A stretch of DNA of 12,095 nt. Source: UBA6624 sp964343345 [NCBI: uncultured bacterium]. Lineage in GTDB: Bacteria; UBP7; UBA6624. The notes below the pieces were generated by a model that made no database searches, had not been told where the DNA came from, and saw nothing but the letters and a program-made list of their open reading frames with translations. The number at the start of each line of letters is the position of its first letter. Position 1 is the first letter of the stretch. The stretch lies in contig CAYFJE010000027.1 of assembly GCA_964343345.1 (NCBI GenBank), positions 1 to 12,095 of the forward strand. Direction: 5' to 3'. The position numbers were made by a program, and so were the translations under genes. Of this stretch, positions 1 to 7,168 are shown piece by piece.

Positions 1-316
1 AAGCCGCATGATCTTGAGTTGAAAATATATTACATGAAGACCATCTAACTTCTGCACCTAGTTCAATCAAGGTCTCAATAAGAATTGCTGTTTGAACAGT
101 CATATGAAGACATCCAGTTATGAAGGCCCCGTCTAGAGGTTTTTTGTTTTTATATTCTTTACAAAGCTCTGTTAGTCCTGGCATTTCTTTCTTCGATATT
201 CTTATATCCTTTTCTCCTAAGGCTATCAATTCTTTTGAATTTGAAGAAACGAGGTTTTGTAGACTTTTTAATTCAAATTTTTCAATTATGCTTTTATCAA
301 AATTTATTTTTTTCAT
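1..316 (-). CDS. ahcY: S-adenosylhomocysteine hydrolase, N-terminal part (cut by window edge)
   Basis: This is the first ~105 codons of adenosylhomocysteinase. The enzyme reversibly splits S-adenosylhomocysteine into adenosine and homocysteine in the cytoplasm and so relieves product inhibition of SAM-dependent methyltransferases. The sequence shows the family's N-terminal signatures: EMPGL near residue 44, GCLHMT at 68-73 with the substrate-site His, then [29 protein letters not shown] sequence up to the edge, including the S-T-Q-D block at 99-102. The NAD-binding domain lies outside the window. The start is the ATG at 314-316, which directly follows the TGA of the upstream hydrolase gene with no spacer (TGAATG), so translation is probably coupled. 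No Shine-Dalgarno is visible. It is the last visible gene of the secD operon, where hisS is often found in other bacteria. Identification is very secure. Confidence 0.95.
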   Translation of the reverse strand, partial: MKKINFDKSIIEKFELKSLQNLVSSNSKELIALGEKDIRISKKEMPGLTELCKEYKNKKPLDGAFITGCLHMTVQTAILIETLIELGAEVRWSSCNIFSTQDHAA

Positions 317-967
317 TCAGTTTTCCAACCAATCCTTTCCAAGGTATACATTGTATTCAATTTCTGTTTTCAAATTTGTTATTGGTCCGTGCCCGGGAAG
401 CAAATCATAATCAATGGGTATTTTTTCTAGAATCTTTTTTAAAGAAATTTTCATTTCTTTCTCATCTCCTCCAGGGAGATCCATCCTTCCTATTGAACCC
501 TTGAATATCAAGTCTCCACATAAAACATATGATTCTCCAATAAAAACAATATGCCCTGGGGAATGTCCTGGAGTTTCTAGGATTTGCAATTCTTTTTTAT
601 TTGGCAATATGATTTTTTCAGAATTCAGTTTTTTTATTTTTTTTGGTATTGGTAAATTAAATAAACCAAACATTTTTCCTGATTCACTATTTACAAGATG
701 AAAGTCCTTTTCGTTCAGGTACACATCGCAATCAAAAATAGTTTGTATTTTTTTTACACCAATCCAATGATCTAAATGTCCATGAGTTAGATATATTTTT
801 TTTATAGAAAGGCTTTCTTCCTTTGTTGTTTTTAAGATTGTTTCTGGGTCTCCACTTGGGTCGAAGAGTATCGCCTCTTTTGTTTTTTCAAAAGTCATTA
901 AATAAGAATTTGTGCCAAATGGAGGTTGTTCAAATTTTTTTATTGTTATATTTTTGTATTTTTTCAT
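317..967 (-). CDS. Metallo-beta-lactamase-fold hydrolase, GloB/glyoxalase II-like
   Basis: This is a 216-residue zinc hydrolase of the glyoxalase II-like branch, probably a cytoplasmic thioester hydrolase; the substrate cannot be read from sequence. All metal-site motifs are present: THGHLDH at 61-67 (HxHxDH), TPGHSPG with His135, CGDLIF with Asp152, the GRMDLPGG block at 160-167, and PGHGP with His193. It lacks the long C-terminal substrate-binding domain of classical GloB and is close to the usual size of short bacterial members. It sits in the secDF-recJ-rsh-dtd cluster, where a hydrolase of this type is a common neighbour of dtd. Its ATG overlaps the TGA of dtd by four bases (ATGA), and its own TGA abuts the ATG of ahcY. 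No signal peptide is seen. An antibiotic beta-lactamase role is unlikely given the motifs and context. Confidence 0.9.
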   Translation of the reverse strand: MKKYKNITIKKFEQPPFGTNSYLMTFEKTKEAILFDPSGDPETILKTTKEESLSIKKIYLTHGHLDHWIGVKKIQTIFDCDVYLNEKDFHLVNSESGKMFGLFNLPIPKKIKKLNSEKIILPNKKELQILETPGHSPGHIVFIGESYVLCGDLIFKGSIGRMDLPGGDEKEMKISLKKILEKIPIDYDLLPGHGPITNLKTEIEYNVYLGKDWLEN

Positions 968-1395
968 ACTTCAAAAGAATAAATAACCGGTCCGTCTATG
1001 GTGTTTTCTAACTCCATCAATTCTCCAAAAAAACCAGGAAAAACATTGAATTTTTCTATTTTTAATTTTTTGCATATTGATTCAAATATGACTTTAGATT
1101 CAGTTCGATTCATGCAGTTTGAAAAGTCAGGAATTTTGCCTTTTTTGATTTTTCCAGTAAGAGTAAAATTTGGGAGTACAAGTATTTTTGTATTTTCTTT
1201 AGGAGGAATTTTTATTTTTCCATTTTCATTTTCAAATATTGCTGTTTTTTTTATTGTTTTAACAATTTTTTCTACCTGACTCTCTCCGTCTTCTTTTTCT
1301 ATTCCAACTACAGCAATCAAACCTTCTGGAAATTCAAGTTTTTTTTCATAGGATTTCAATTTTATATTTTTAGAACGAATCAATACACACTTCAT
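964..1395 (-). CDS. dtd: D-aminoacyl-tRNA deacylase (Dtd family), divergent active site
   Basis: At 143 residues this has the normal length of Dtd, which removes D-amino acids (and glycine mischarged on tRNA-Ala) from tRNA as a homodimer. The family pattern is recognisable: an N-terminal strand MKCVLIRS, GLIAVVGIEKED near 25-36, IFENENGK at 53-60, the active-site strand VLPNFTL at 73-79, GxFG near 121-124, and DGPV at 134-137 carrying the Gly-cisPro proofreading motif. The canonical SQFTL is PNFTL here, so Ser and Gln are replaced by Pro75 and Asn76, while Thr78 and the Gly-Pro pair remain. Position and length fit a working dtd, but activity may be altered. The gene overlaps rsh by four bases (ATGA) and is the only gene here with a strong Shine-Dalgarno, AGGAGGT, nine bases before its ATG. 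Confidence 0.88.
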   Translation of the reverse strand: MKCVLIRSKNIKLKSYEKKLEFPEGLIAVVGIEKEDGESQVEKIVKTIKKTAIFENENGKIKIPPKENTKILVLPNFTLTGKIKKGKIPDFSNCMNRTESKVIFESICKKLKIEKFNVFPGFFGELMELENTIDGPVIYSFEV

Positions 1396-3602
1396 TGATC
1401 AATTGACCTCCTTGCTTCAATGACACATGATAATTTTTTCAGATTGTTTAAAACATGATTAAGAGATGAAAGGCTTTCAATCTCTATCATGTATTTCGCA
1501 TAACCAATTTCAGGTTTTATTGATTTTACTTTTGTAACTGAATCTAGTATGTTTATCTTTAATTTTTTAAAAGTATCTAAAACTTCGAAAAGAGATCCTT
1601 TTCTATTGAGAAGGGTAAGTATTATTTCGGTTTTATGTAGTTTTTTTTCTTTCAGATTCCATTTTATTGGTATATGTGTTTTTAGACTTTCATTAGTTCT
1701 TCTCTTTACAATTATATTTTCTCCTTTTTGGACTCCTATGATTTTGTCTCCAGGTATTGGTCTTGTTTTTTTACATATTGATATTTTTTTGTATTTTGAA
1801 TTTTTGAAAATAAATATTTTCGCTGTTGTTGATTCCGTTTTTTTATTTTGTGAAAATTTCCCTTGCTTTAGAGTTTCTTGTTTTTCTTTTACTAATTCTT
1901 TTAATAAAAAATCTATATCAATTGTCCCAATTCCAATTTTGTAAAAAAGATCCTCTTCGGTTTGTATGAAAAAACCATTTAGTGCATTGCTTTCTTTTAT
2001 ATTTTCTTTATTCACTAGATTCAGATGGTGAAAGCCTTCTTCGTTAATTTTTTGAATGAGTTTTTTTCTTCCTGAATTTTCAACCCTTTTCCTGTTTATT
2101 TTGTTTAGATGATTTTTCACTTCTCTTTTTGCTTGTGTTGTTATTGTTTTGAATATCCATTCTGGTTTAATTTCGATTTTCGAACTTTTTATTATTTCAA
2201 CCTCATCACCTATTTTTAATTTCTTTTGGAGATTTTCTTTTCTTCCATTTATCTTGATTTTTTTTGTTTTTGAACCCAGTTCTGAATGAATAGCAAAAGC
2301 GAAATCTAAACCAGTCGAACCTTTTGGTAAGCTTATTTTGTCTCCTTTTGGAGTGTATACAAAAATTCTTTCTCTAAAAAAGTTTTTTTGAAGTTCATTA
2401 ATGAAAGTTTTTGGTACACTTTCTTTTGAATTTAATTTGAATTGAGCTTTAATTTTCTCCATTTTTTTTAGATTTTTTTCTATTTTTGGGCTAAGGTTGT
2501 TTTTTTTGTATATCCAGTGTGCAGCTTCTCCCCATTCACATACTTCATCCATCTTTTCTGTTCTTATTTGGACCTCTACAAAAGGTATTGATTTTGTTGT
2601 GATTGCAGTGTGTATTGATTGGTAACCATTATCTTTTGGCACAGCAATATAGTCGTTAAAAAAACCTTGTAATGGTTCGTATATTTCATGAACTGAGCCT
2701 AATATTTGGTAGCATTCTCTTCTTGTCTTTGTAATTATCCTTATTGCATATATATCTCTCACTTCTTCAAAATTTAAATTTTGTTCAGTTTTTTTCCTCC
2801 ATACGCTATGTATGTTTTTTTTCCTATTGAAGATTTCTAAATTTGTAGTTGGATAGCTTTTTTTTATTTCTTTAGATATTTTTTTTGAGATTCGTGAAAG
2901 CTCCCTTTTCTTTTTTGGAGCAAATGATTCAATTATTTTTTTTGTTTTTTCATAATCTTCTTTATTTAGTATTTTGAATATTTCATCATCAAGAGATTGC
3001 TTTAAACTGTTTAACCCAAACCTTGAAGAAAGTGGTGAGTAAAATTCTGAACTTTCTCTAACTATACGCTCAATTCTTGTTTTATCTTTTATCGCTTCAA
3101 TTGTGCTTAGATTGTGTATCCTGTCTGAAATTTTAATCATCAATATTCTTGGATCTGAAAATGTCAGTATGAATATTTTTTTTAGATTTTCTTCTCTCAG
3201 GTTCGAGGATTCTTCTAGAATGTTTTTCATCTTTGTAACATTGTTTACGAGTAATGCTGTTTCTTCTCCAAAGTATGAATTTATTTGATTTCTGGTTATC
3301 TTTGTATCTTCAAGAACATCATGTAAAAGTGCAGCACAGATCGTTTCATTGTCAGAAAACACCTCTTCTGTAAGTTTCTTTGCAACTTCTATAGGGTGAT
3401 TTATATAGTTTGTTCCATCTTCTCTTTTTTGACCTTTGTGTGCAAAAAGAGATAAATGGAATGCTTCTTCAATAAGTTTTGAATTTACTTTTTTGCCATG
3501 TTTTTTTCTCAACCTTTTAAGCCAGTTTGAAAAATCTCTTCTTTCTTTTAAAAAGTCTCTTTTTAGAGGATTTGGGATTGGGAACAATCTTTCATTATTC
3601 AT
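1392..3602 (-). CDS. rsh: Bifunctional (p)ppGpp synthetase/hydrolase, RelA/SpoT (Rsh) family
   Basis: Makes and degrades the alarmone (p)ppGpp to control the stringent response. The frame is open to an ATG at 3639-3641 (749 residues); I prefer the ATG at 3600-3602 (736 residues), which overlaps recJ by 8 bases instead of 47. Numbering below is for the longer form. Domains: HD hydrolase with His68, NHP at 81-83, LLHDVLEDT at 105-113 and Asp173, so hydrolase looks intact; synthetase with Asp296 in DIYAIR, VPKDNGYQSIHT at 334-345 and Glu356 in VEVQIRT; TGS at about 424-487; a helical linker; a zinc-finger-like segment near 620-650; ACT at about 670-746. Oddities: the usual R-x-K-D (or E-x-D-D) motif before YIAxPK is F327-x-N329-D330; the CC of CCxPxPGD and the following His and Cys are missing; the TGS G-H is G-S. 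It overlaps dtd by four bases. Confidence 0.95.
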   Translation of the reverse strand: MNNERLFPIPNPLKRDFLKERRDFSNWLKRLRKKHGKKVNSKLIEEAFHLSLFAHKGQKREDGTNYINHPIEVAKKLTEEVFSDNETICAALLHDVLEDTKITRNQINSYFGEETALLVNNVTKMKNILEESSNLREENLKKIFILTFSDPRILMIKISDRIHNLSTIEAIKDKTRIERIVRESSEFYSPLSSRFGLNSLKQSLDDEIFKILNKEDYEKTKKIIESFAPKKKRELSRISKKISKEIKKSYPTTNLEIFNRKKNIHSVWRKKTEQNLNFEEVRDIYAIRIITKTRRECYQILGSVHEIYEPLQGFFNDYIAVPKDNGYQSIHTAITTKSIPFVEVQIRTEKMDEVCEWGEAAHWIYKKNNLSPKIEKNLKKMEKIKAQFKLNSKESVPKTFINELQKNFFRERIFVYTPKGDKISLPKGSTGLDFAFAIHSELGSKTKKIKINGRKENLQKKLKIGDEVEIIKSSKIEIKPEWIFKTITTQAKREVKNHLNKINRKRVENSGRKKLIQKINEEGFHHLNLVNKENIKESNALNGFFIQTEEDLFYKIGIGTIDIDFLLKELVKEKQETLKQGKFSQNKKTESTTAKIFIFKNSKYKKISICKKTRPIPGDKIIGVQKGENIIVKRRTNESLKTHIPIKWNLKEKKLHKTEIILTLLNRKGSLFEVLDTFKKLKINILDSVTKVKSIKPEIGYAKYMIEIESLSSLNHVLNNLKKLSCVIEARRSIDQ
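1405..1412 (-). promoter_or_regulatory. Strong Shine-Dalgarno for dtd, inside the end of rsh
   Basis: The minus strand reads AGGAGGTC here, with nine bases before the dtd ATG at 1393-1395. The same bases encode Arg-Arg-Ser near the Rsh C-terminus through two AGG codons. No other start in the window has a comparable site. It supports the chosen dtd start and suggests ribosomes load independently at dtd rather than only through coupling. Confidence 0.8.
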
Positions 3603-4956
3603 GAATCGTTGGTTTTCTGAATCCTGAGCCATAAGGTTCATATTCGTTCATTATCTTCAAAGCATCTTCGTAGGGTAACCCATTTAAACTTAAAAACTCT
3701 TTGTTCTTTGTGTTAAAAGAAATTGGAATTGTTTCTATTATTTTTTTCGCTTTTTCAAAATCATCTTTTTTTATTGTTAAGCCAAAAGCTTGAGGATGTC
3801 CGCCGATGTCTATCGCTATGTCTTTTAAACCATTTATTACAAGGTCCCTTATTTCACATCCGTCAGGACTTCTTGCAGAACCTCTAAGGCAACCTTCATC
3901 AGATTCTGCAAAAACTATAGAGGGTGTTTTTTCTTCGAAAGAGATTCTTCCAGCAATTTGACTCACATATATAGGAGAAAATTTTTTTTCATAGAAGACA
4001 TTTATACAATTTTTTTTTATCTTTTGGTTATTCGTTTTTTTAAACATTTTTTTCGATTCTTCAATTCGTTTTTTATTATATTTTTTTATTTTTCTTGTTA
4101 TCTCTTCTGCTTTTTTTGATCTTTTACAGAACAATGAACTTACTGTTAAATGGGGATCATCGTATCTTGGAGGAGAATTAAGTGGAGAAACTGCTTTTTT
4201 TCTAATTGTAAATAGGTTTTTTGAAATGTTTTTTCTATCTTCAAAATTTAATAATTTAAATACTGGAAGATCAGTTTTAAACCATTTTTCTATTCCACAG
4301 ATTACTATTGTCCGATTATCTCCCCTTAACTTTACAGAATCTGCTATTGTTGCAAGCATACATCCAACAAGATGGTTTTCGATTTGTTTTGTATTTTTTT
4401 TAATCTTTTGAAATTCTAGAGATATCCTGAAAGCTAAACCTGCAGCACAATAGTGTTTAAAGTGATTTCCTGTGAACGTTGAATTAACACATTGTTCTTT
4501 TATTCCGAATAGATAAGGGTGATGGTCTATTGTCCAAAGATCTATATTCAATTTGTCCAATTCTTTTATGACATCTTCATCTCTAACTGAACAGTCAATT
4601 GTTATTATGATTTTGACATTTTCTAATTTCCCATCTATATGTTTTTTTCTGATTCCCGGACCATCATTATGATGATGTTTTGCGAAAATAATTTCTGCTT
4701 CACAATTAAAGGCTTTTAAACAATCTAAAAGTATTCCTGAACTCATGCATCCATCTAAATCATTGTCTCCAAATATTATTATTTTTTCTTGATTCTCAGA
4801 TGCTTTTATGATTCTTTTTACAAACCTTCTTGTATTTGGGGGCGGTGTTTTGTTTAAGTTTTCTAAAGAAGGATGTAAAGCATGCTCGTTTTCTTGCTCA
4901 GTGAAGCCCCAGTATTTAATTAATCTCTTTCTAAATTCTTGTTTTTTATTTAACAT
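3595..4956 (-). CDS. recJ: RecJ-like single-strand 5'-3' exonuclease, short form without OB domain
   Basis: A DHH-family phosphoesterase acting on single-stranded DNA in repair and recombination. Of 453 residues, the catalytic part is complete: motif I GDNDLDG at 63-69, Asp121 in the ITIDCS strand, DHH at 144-146, ADSVKLRGDNR at 205-215 (the RecJ A-D-x-V-x-L-x-x-x-N-R block), and DHHA1 with RGSARSPDG near 358-366 and GGHPQAFG at 385-392. It stops right after EYEPYGSGFRKP, where RecJ proteins normally have EPFGxGNPxP and continue into an OB-fold of about 100 residues. The rsh start overlaps its last codons, so there is no room for that domain. The product could be a minimal RecJ with weaker DNA grip or a related nano-RNase; the full RecJ block order and the neighbours favour RecJ. 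The start ATG at 4954-4956 directly follows the secF TGA (TGAATG). Confidence 0.9.
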   Translation of the reverse strand: MLNKKQEFRKRLIKYWGFTEQENEHALHPSLENLNKTPPPNTRRFVKRIIKASENQEKIIIFGDNDLDGCMSSGILLDCLKAFNCEAEIIFAKHHHNDGPGIRKKHIDGKLENVKIIITIDCSVRDEDVIKELDKLNIDLWTIDHHPYLFGIKEQCVNSTFTGNHFKHYCAAGLAFRISLEFQKIKKNTKQIENHLVGCMLATIADSVKLRGDNRTIVICGIEKWFKTDLPVFKLLNFEDRKNISKNLFTIRKKAVSPLNSPPRYDDPHLTVSSLFCKRSKKAEEITRKIKKYNKKRIEESKKMFKKTNNQKIKKNCINVFYEKKFSPIYVSQIAGRISFEEKTPSIVFAESDEGCLRGSARSPDGCEIRDLVINGLKDIAIDIGGHPQAFGLTIKKDDFEKAKKIIETIPISFNTKNKEFLSLNGLPYEDALKIMNEYEPYGSGFRKPTIHE

Positions 4957-5853
4957 TCATTTTTGGCGCCAGTTTATGAATGGTGTTGCAATAAATATCG
5001 AAGAGTAGGTTCCTGCAATAAAACCAACTATCAATGCTGTTGTAAAGGGTTTCAACGTGGCTCCTCCAAAAATCTGGATTGCCAATATGGCTAAAAGTGT
5101 AGTTGTTGTTGTGTTTATGGTTCTTGAAAGTGTTTGCCAAAGGCTTGTTTCGGCAATTTTTGAAAATTTTTCATTTTTGAGTTTGTTCATATTTTCTCTC
5201 ACTCTGTCAAAAACAACTATTGTGTCATTTATCGAGTATCCAAGTATTGTCAGTATTGCCGCTACAAAGGGAAGACCAACTTCTACTTGAAATATTGCAA
5301 AATAACTTAAAACAAAAAGAATATCATGAAATAACGCTACTAAAGCTCCTTGGGCAAAAATAAAACTAAATCTTATGCTGATGTATAAAAGGATAACAAT
5401 CATTCCTATGAATGTTGCAAGGTAGGCTCTTTTTGCCAGTTCCTTAGAAAACAAAGGCCCGATTCTTTCTGATGAAACATCTTCATCTTTATCAAAGTTT
5501 TCATAATTGGATTCCAAAAGTAGGTAGATCTCATCCGGATTAGATATGAATTCTGTTCTAACAATATAGAGATTATCACTTTTTTGTATTTGTGGAGTTC
5601 TTGTAAGCACTTCTGATAATAGATCTCTTAGTTCGGTTGTTGACGATTGTTCTCCTAGGTTTATTTGAAAAACACTTCCTCCAGTAAATTCAATCCCTAG
5701 GTTAAGTGGTAGCGATACTGTTTTGTCATCAGCATCTTCCATTTTGAACTTTTCGGTGTTTTTAATCATTGCAGAAATGCCTAAAATGAGTACAGCTGCA
5801 CTGAAGAAAATTGCAATTTTGGTAAGTTTTAAAAATTCAAATTTTTTCGTCAT
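4957..5853 (-). CDS. secF: Protein translocase subunit SecF
   Basis: Inner-membrane partner of SecD; SecDF uses the proton motive force to pull exported proteins through SecYEG. With the ATG at 5851-5853 the protein has 298 residues, the usual length. It has one N-terminal membrane segment (about 11-30), a short periplasmic domain opened by GIEFTGGS at 53-60, then five further membrane segments from about residue 143. The conserved block GYSINDTIVVFDRVREN at 205-221 and SRTINTTTTTL at 243-253 are diagnostic. An in-frame TTG at 5863-5865 would add four residues (M-G-K-I), but the ATG overlaps the secD stop by one base in TAATG, a typical coupled junction with a weak GGGA upstream, so I choose it. 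The TGA abuts the recJ ATG. Confidence 0.96.
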   Translation of the reverse strand: MTKKFEFLKLTKIAIFFSAAVLILGISAMIKNTEKFKMEDADDKTVSLPLNLGIEFTGGSVFQINLGEQSSTTELRDLLSEVLTRTPQIQKSDNLYIVRTEFISNPDEIYLLLESNYENFDKDEDVSSERIGPLFSKELAKRAYLATFIGMIVILLYISIRFSFIFAQGALVALFHDILFVLSYFAIFQVEVGLPFVAAILTILGYSINDTIVVFDRVRENMNKLKNEKFSKIAETSLWQTLSRTINTTTTTLLAILAIQIFGGATLKPFTTALIVGFIAGTYSSIFIATPFINWRQK

Positions 5854-7109
5854 TATTTTTCCCAAGTTTCTACAAATGCTCTTGTGATAACAAGTGCTGT
5901 AAATAGTGAAACAACTATACCTATAAGCAGAGTTACAGCAAAACCTCTAACGGGGCCAGTGGCTAAAGAATATAAAACTAAACCAATCAAAAAAGTTGTC
6001 ACATTTGCATCTGTTATTGTGGACATTGCATTTCCAAAACCTTTTTCTACTGCAAGCAGTCCTGTTTTTCCTGAGTTTTCTTCTTCTTTTATCCTCTCAA
6101 AAACAATTACATTTGAATCAACCGCCATCCCTATAGAAAGTATTAATCCTGCTATGCCTGGAAGGGTTAATGTTATGTTGAGGTTGCTAAACAAGCTGAA
6201 AATTATTAAAGAAAAGAAACCTAATGAAACGACGGCTGATATCCCTCTTTTTTTGTAAGAGAGGAGCATGTAAAAAGCAACAAGCAGTAAACCTATCCAT
6301 CCGGCCTTGATGCTTTTATCCAAAGAGTCTTTTCCTAATGCTGGGCCAACAGAAGAAAGTTTTAGTATTTCTACATCAGCATCTAGTCTTCCTGCATTCA
6401 GAAGCAATGAAAGTTCATTTGCTTGTTCTATACTGAAATTGCCACTTATGCTTCCATTTCCAAAAATTGCAGAATTTATTATTGGGCTTGAGACAACATT
6501 CTCATCGAGAATTATTGTTAGGTATTGTGAAATATGAGATGCAGTATGTCTTGCAAAAGCATCTGAACCAGAAGGATTAAGTTCAAAGTCAACTTGCCAT
6601 CCTCCATTTGGATTTGGAGAGACGGTTGCTCTTTTTAAGTCTCCACCTTCTATTACAACCTTATCTTTAGTGTACATAAGATCGCAATTTTCAATATTCG
6701 GGCTATCTCTTCTACAGGCTTTTGATCCAGACAAATAAGAAATAAACCCAGTATCAACTAGTTCCAAATGGGCAGATTGTTCAATGAGCCTTCTAACTCT
6801 TTCAGGACTTTCCCCTGTTGATGATGGAACTTGAATATTAATTCTGTTTTCTGAAACCTGCTGTACAGATATCGAAAGTGTTCCTTGTGGATCTAGTCTT
6901 TTTGACATTACATCTACAACACCAGGCATAAGTTCTTCTAAATTTTCTCCTGGCGGAGCAATTACTTTTATTAATATATCAACACCTCCAGAAAGATCCA
7001 AGCCTAGATTTAACGCAGGTACATTGTTCGACAATTTTGTAATTGGTGCAATCCCCAAGACAAAAATAGTCCCGAATATCCAAATCCATCTTTTAATCAT
7101 TGCTGACAT
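5853..7109 (-). CDS. secD: Protein translocase subunit SecD
   Basis: Inner-membrane subunit of SecDF. At 418 residues it is a compact SecD, shorter than the E. coli form. It has an N-terminal membrane segment (about 6-24), NLGLDLSGGVDI at 34-45 (family GLDLxGG), a periplasmic region to about 262 including the P1 head, then five membrane segments. GMAVDSNVIVFERIKEE at 327-343 carries Asp331 of the proton path, and ITDANVTT at 365-372 is the second signature. The periplasmic part contains Cys132 and Cys142, which could form a disulfide. The ATG at 7107-7109 is used; a second ATG three codons in (7098-7100) is possible. No Shine-Dalgarno is visible. It is the first gene of the seven-gene run, behind a 59-base gap, and overlaps secF by one base. 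Confidence 0.96.
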   Translation of the reverse strand: MSAMIKRWIWIFGTIFVLGIAPITKLSNNVPALNLGLDLSGGVDILIKVIAPPGENLEELMPGVVDVMSKRLDPQGTLSISVQQVSENRINIQVPSSTGESPERVRRLIEQSAHLELVDTGFISYLSGSKACRRDSPNIENCDLMYTKDKVVIEGGDLKRATVSPNPNGGWQVDFELNPSGSDAFARHTASHISQYLTIILDENVVSSPIINSAIFGNGSISGNFSIEQANELSLLLNAGRLDADVEILKLSSVGPALGKDSLDKSIKAGWIGLLLVAFYMLLSYKKRGISAVVSLGFFSLIIFSLFSNLNITLTLPGIAGLILSIGMAVDSNVIVFERIKEEENSGKTGLLAVEKGFGNAMSTITDANVTTFLIGLVLYSLATGPVRGFAVTLLIGIVVSLFTALVITRAFVETWEK

Positions 7110-7118
7110 AAGATAGAA

Positions 7119-7124
7119 ATTCTA
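7119..7124 (-). promoter_or_regulatory. Possible -10 element for the secD operon
   Basis: The minus strand reads TAGAAT, five of six matches to TATAAT, nine bases before the secD ATG. A transcript starting about seven bases later would have almost no leader, which fits the lack of a Shine-Dalgarno. No convincing -35 box is seen, so this is only a candidate. Confidence 0.35.
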
Positions 7125-7141
7125 AAATAAAAATCGTATTT

Positions 7142-7167
7142 AATGGAAAAAAGGCTTCCTTTCCATT
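7142..7167 (-). terminator. Inverted repeat just after the ClC gene; possible terminator or 3'-end hairpin
   Basis: AATGGAAA at 7142-7149 pairs exactly with TTTCCATT at 7160-7167, with an inner GG/CC pair possible (three-base bulge). It starts one base beyond the ClC stop codon, in the only real gap of the minus-strand genes. On the minus strand the T-run lies inside the hairpin rather than after it, so it is not a textbook rho-independent terminator; the T-tract after the stem is on the plus strand. It may end ClC mRNA or protect its 3' end. Confidence 0.4.
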
Positions 7168-7168
7168 T

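Noticed and set aside
120-504. Small plus-strand open frames opposite ahcY and the hydrolase
   Set aside because: They are antisense to clearly identified genes, rich in Phe/Ser/Leu as expected from the complement of Lys-rich coding sequence, and show no family motif.
4010-4018. Nine-T run (poly-A in mRNA) in recJ as a programmed frameshift site
   Set aside because: Runs of eight or more T/A occur in several genes here because of Lys-rich, AT-rich coding. The zero frame stays open and motif-bearing on both sides, so no frameshift is needed.
3595-4956. recJ as a frameshifted pseudogene
   Set aside because: All catalytic motifs are intact in one frame, and the sequence beyond the stop is already rsh coding sequence, so no displaced OB domain remains.
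5884-6258. 124-codon plus-strand open frame inside secD
   Set aside because: It is antisense to the conserved SecD membrane region and shows no recognisable domain or start signal.
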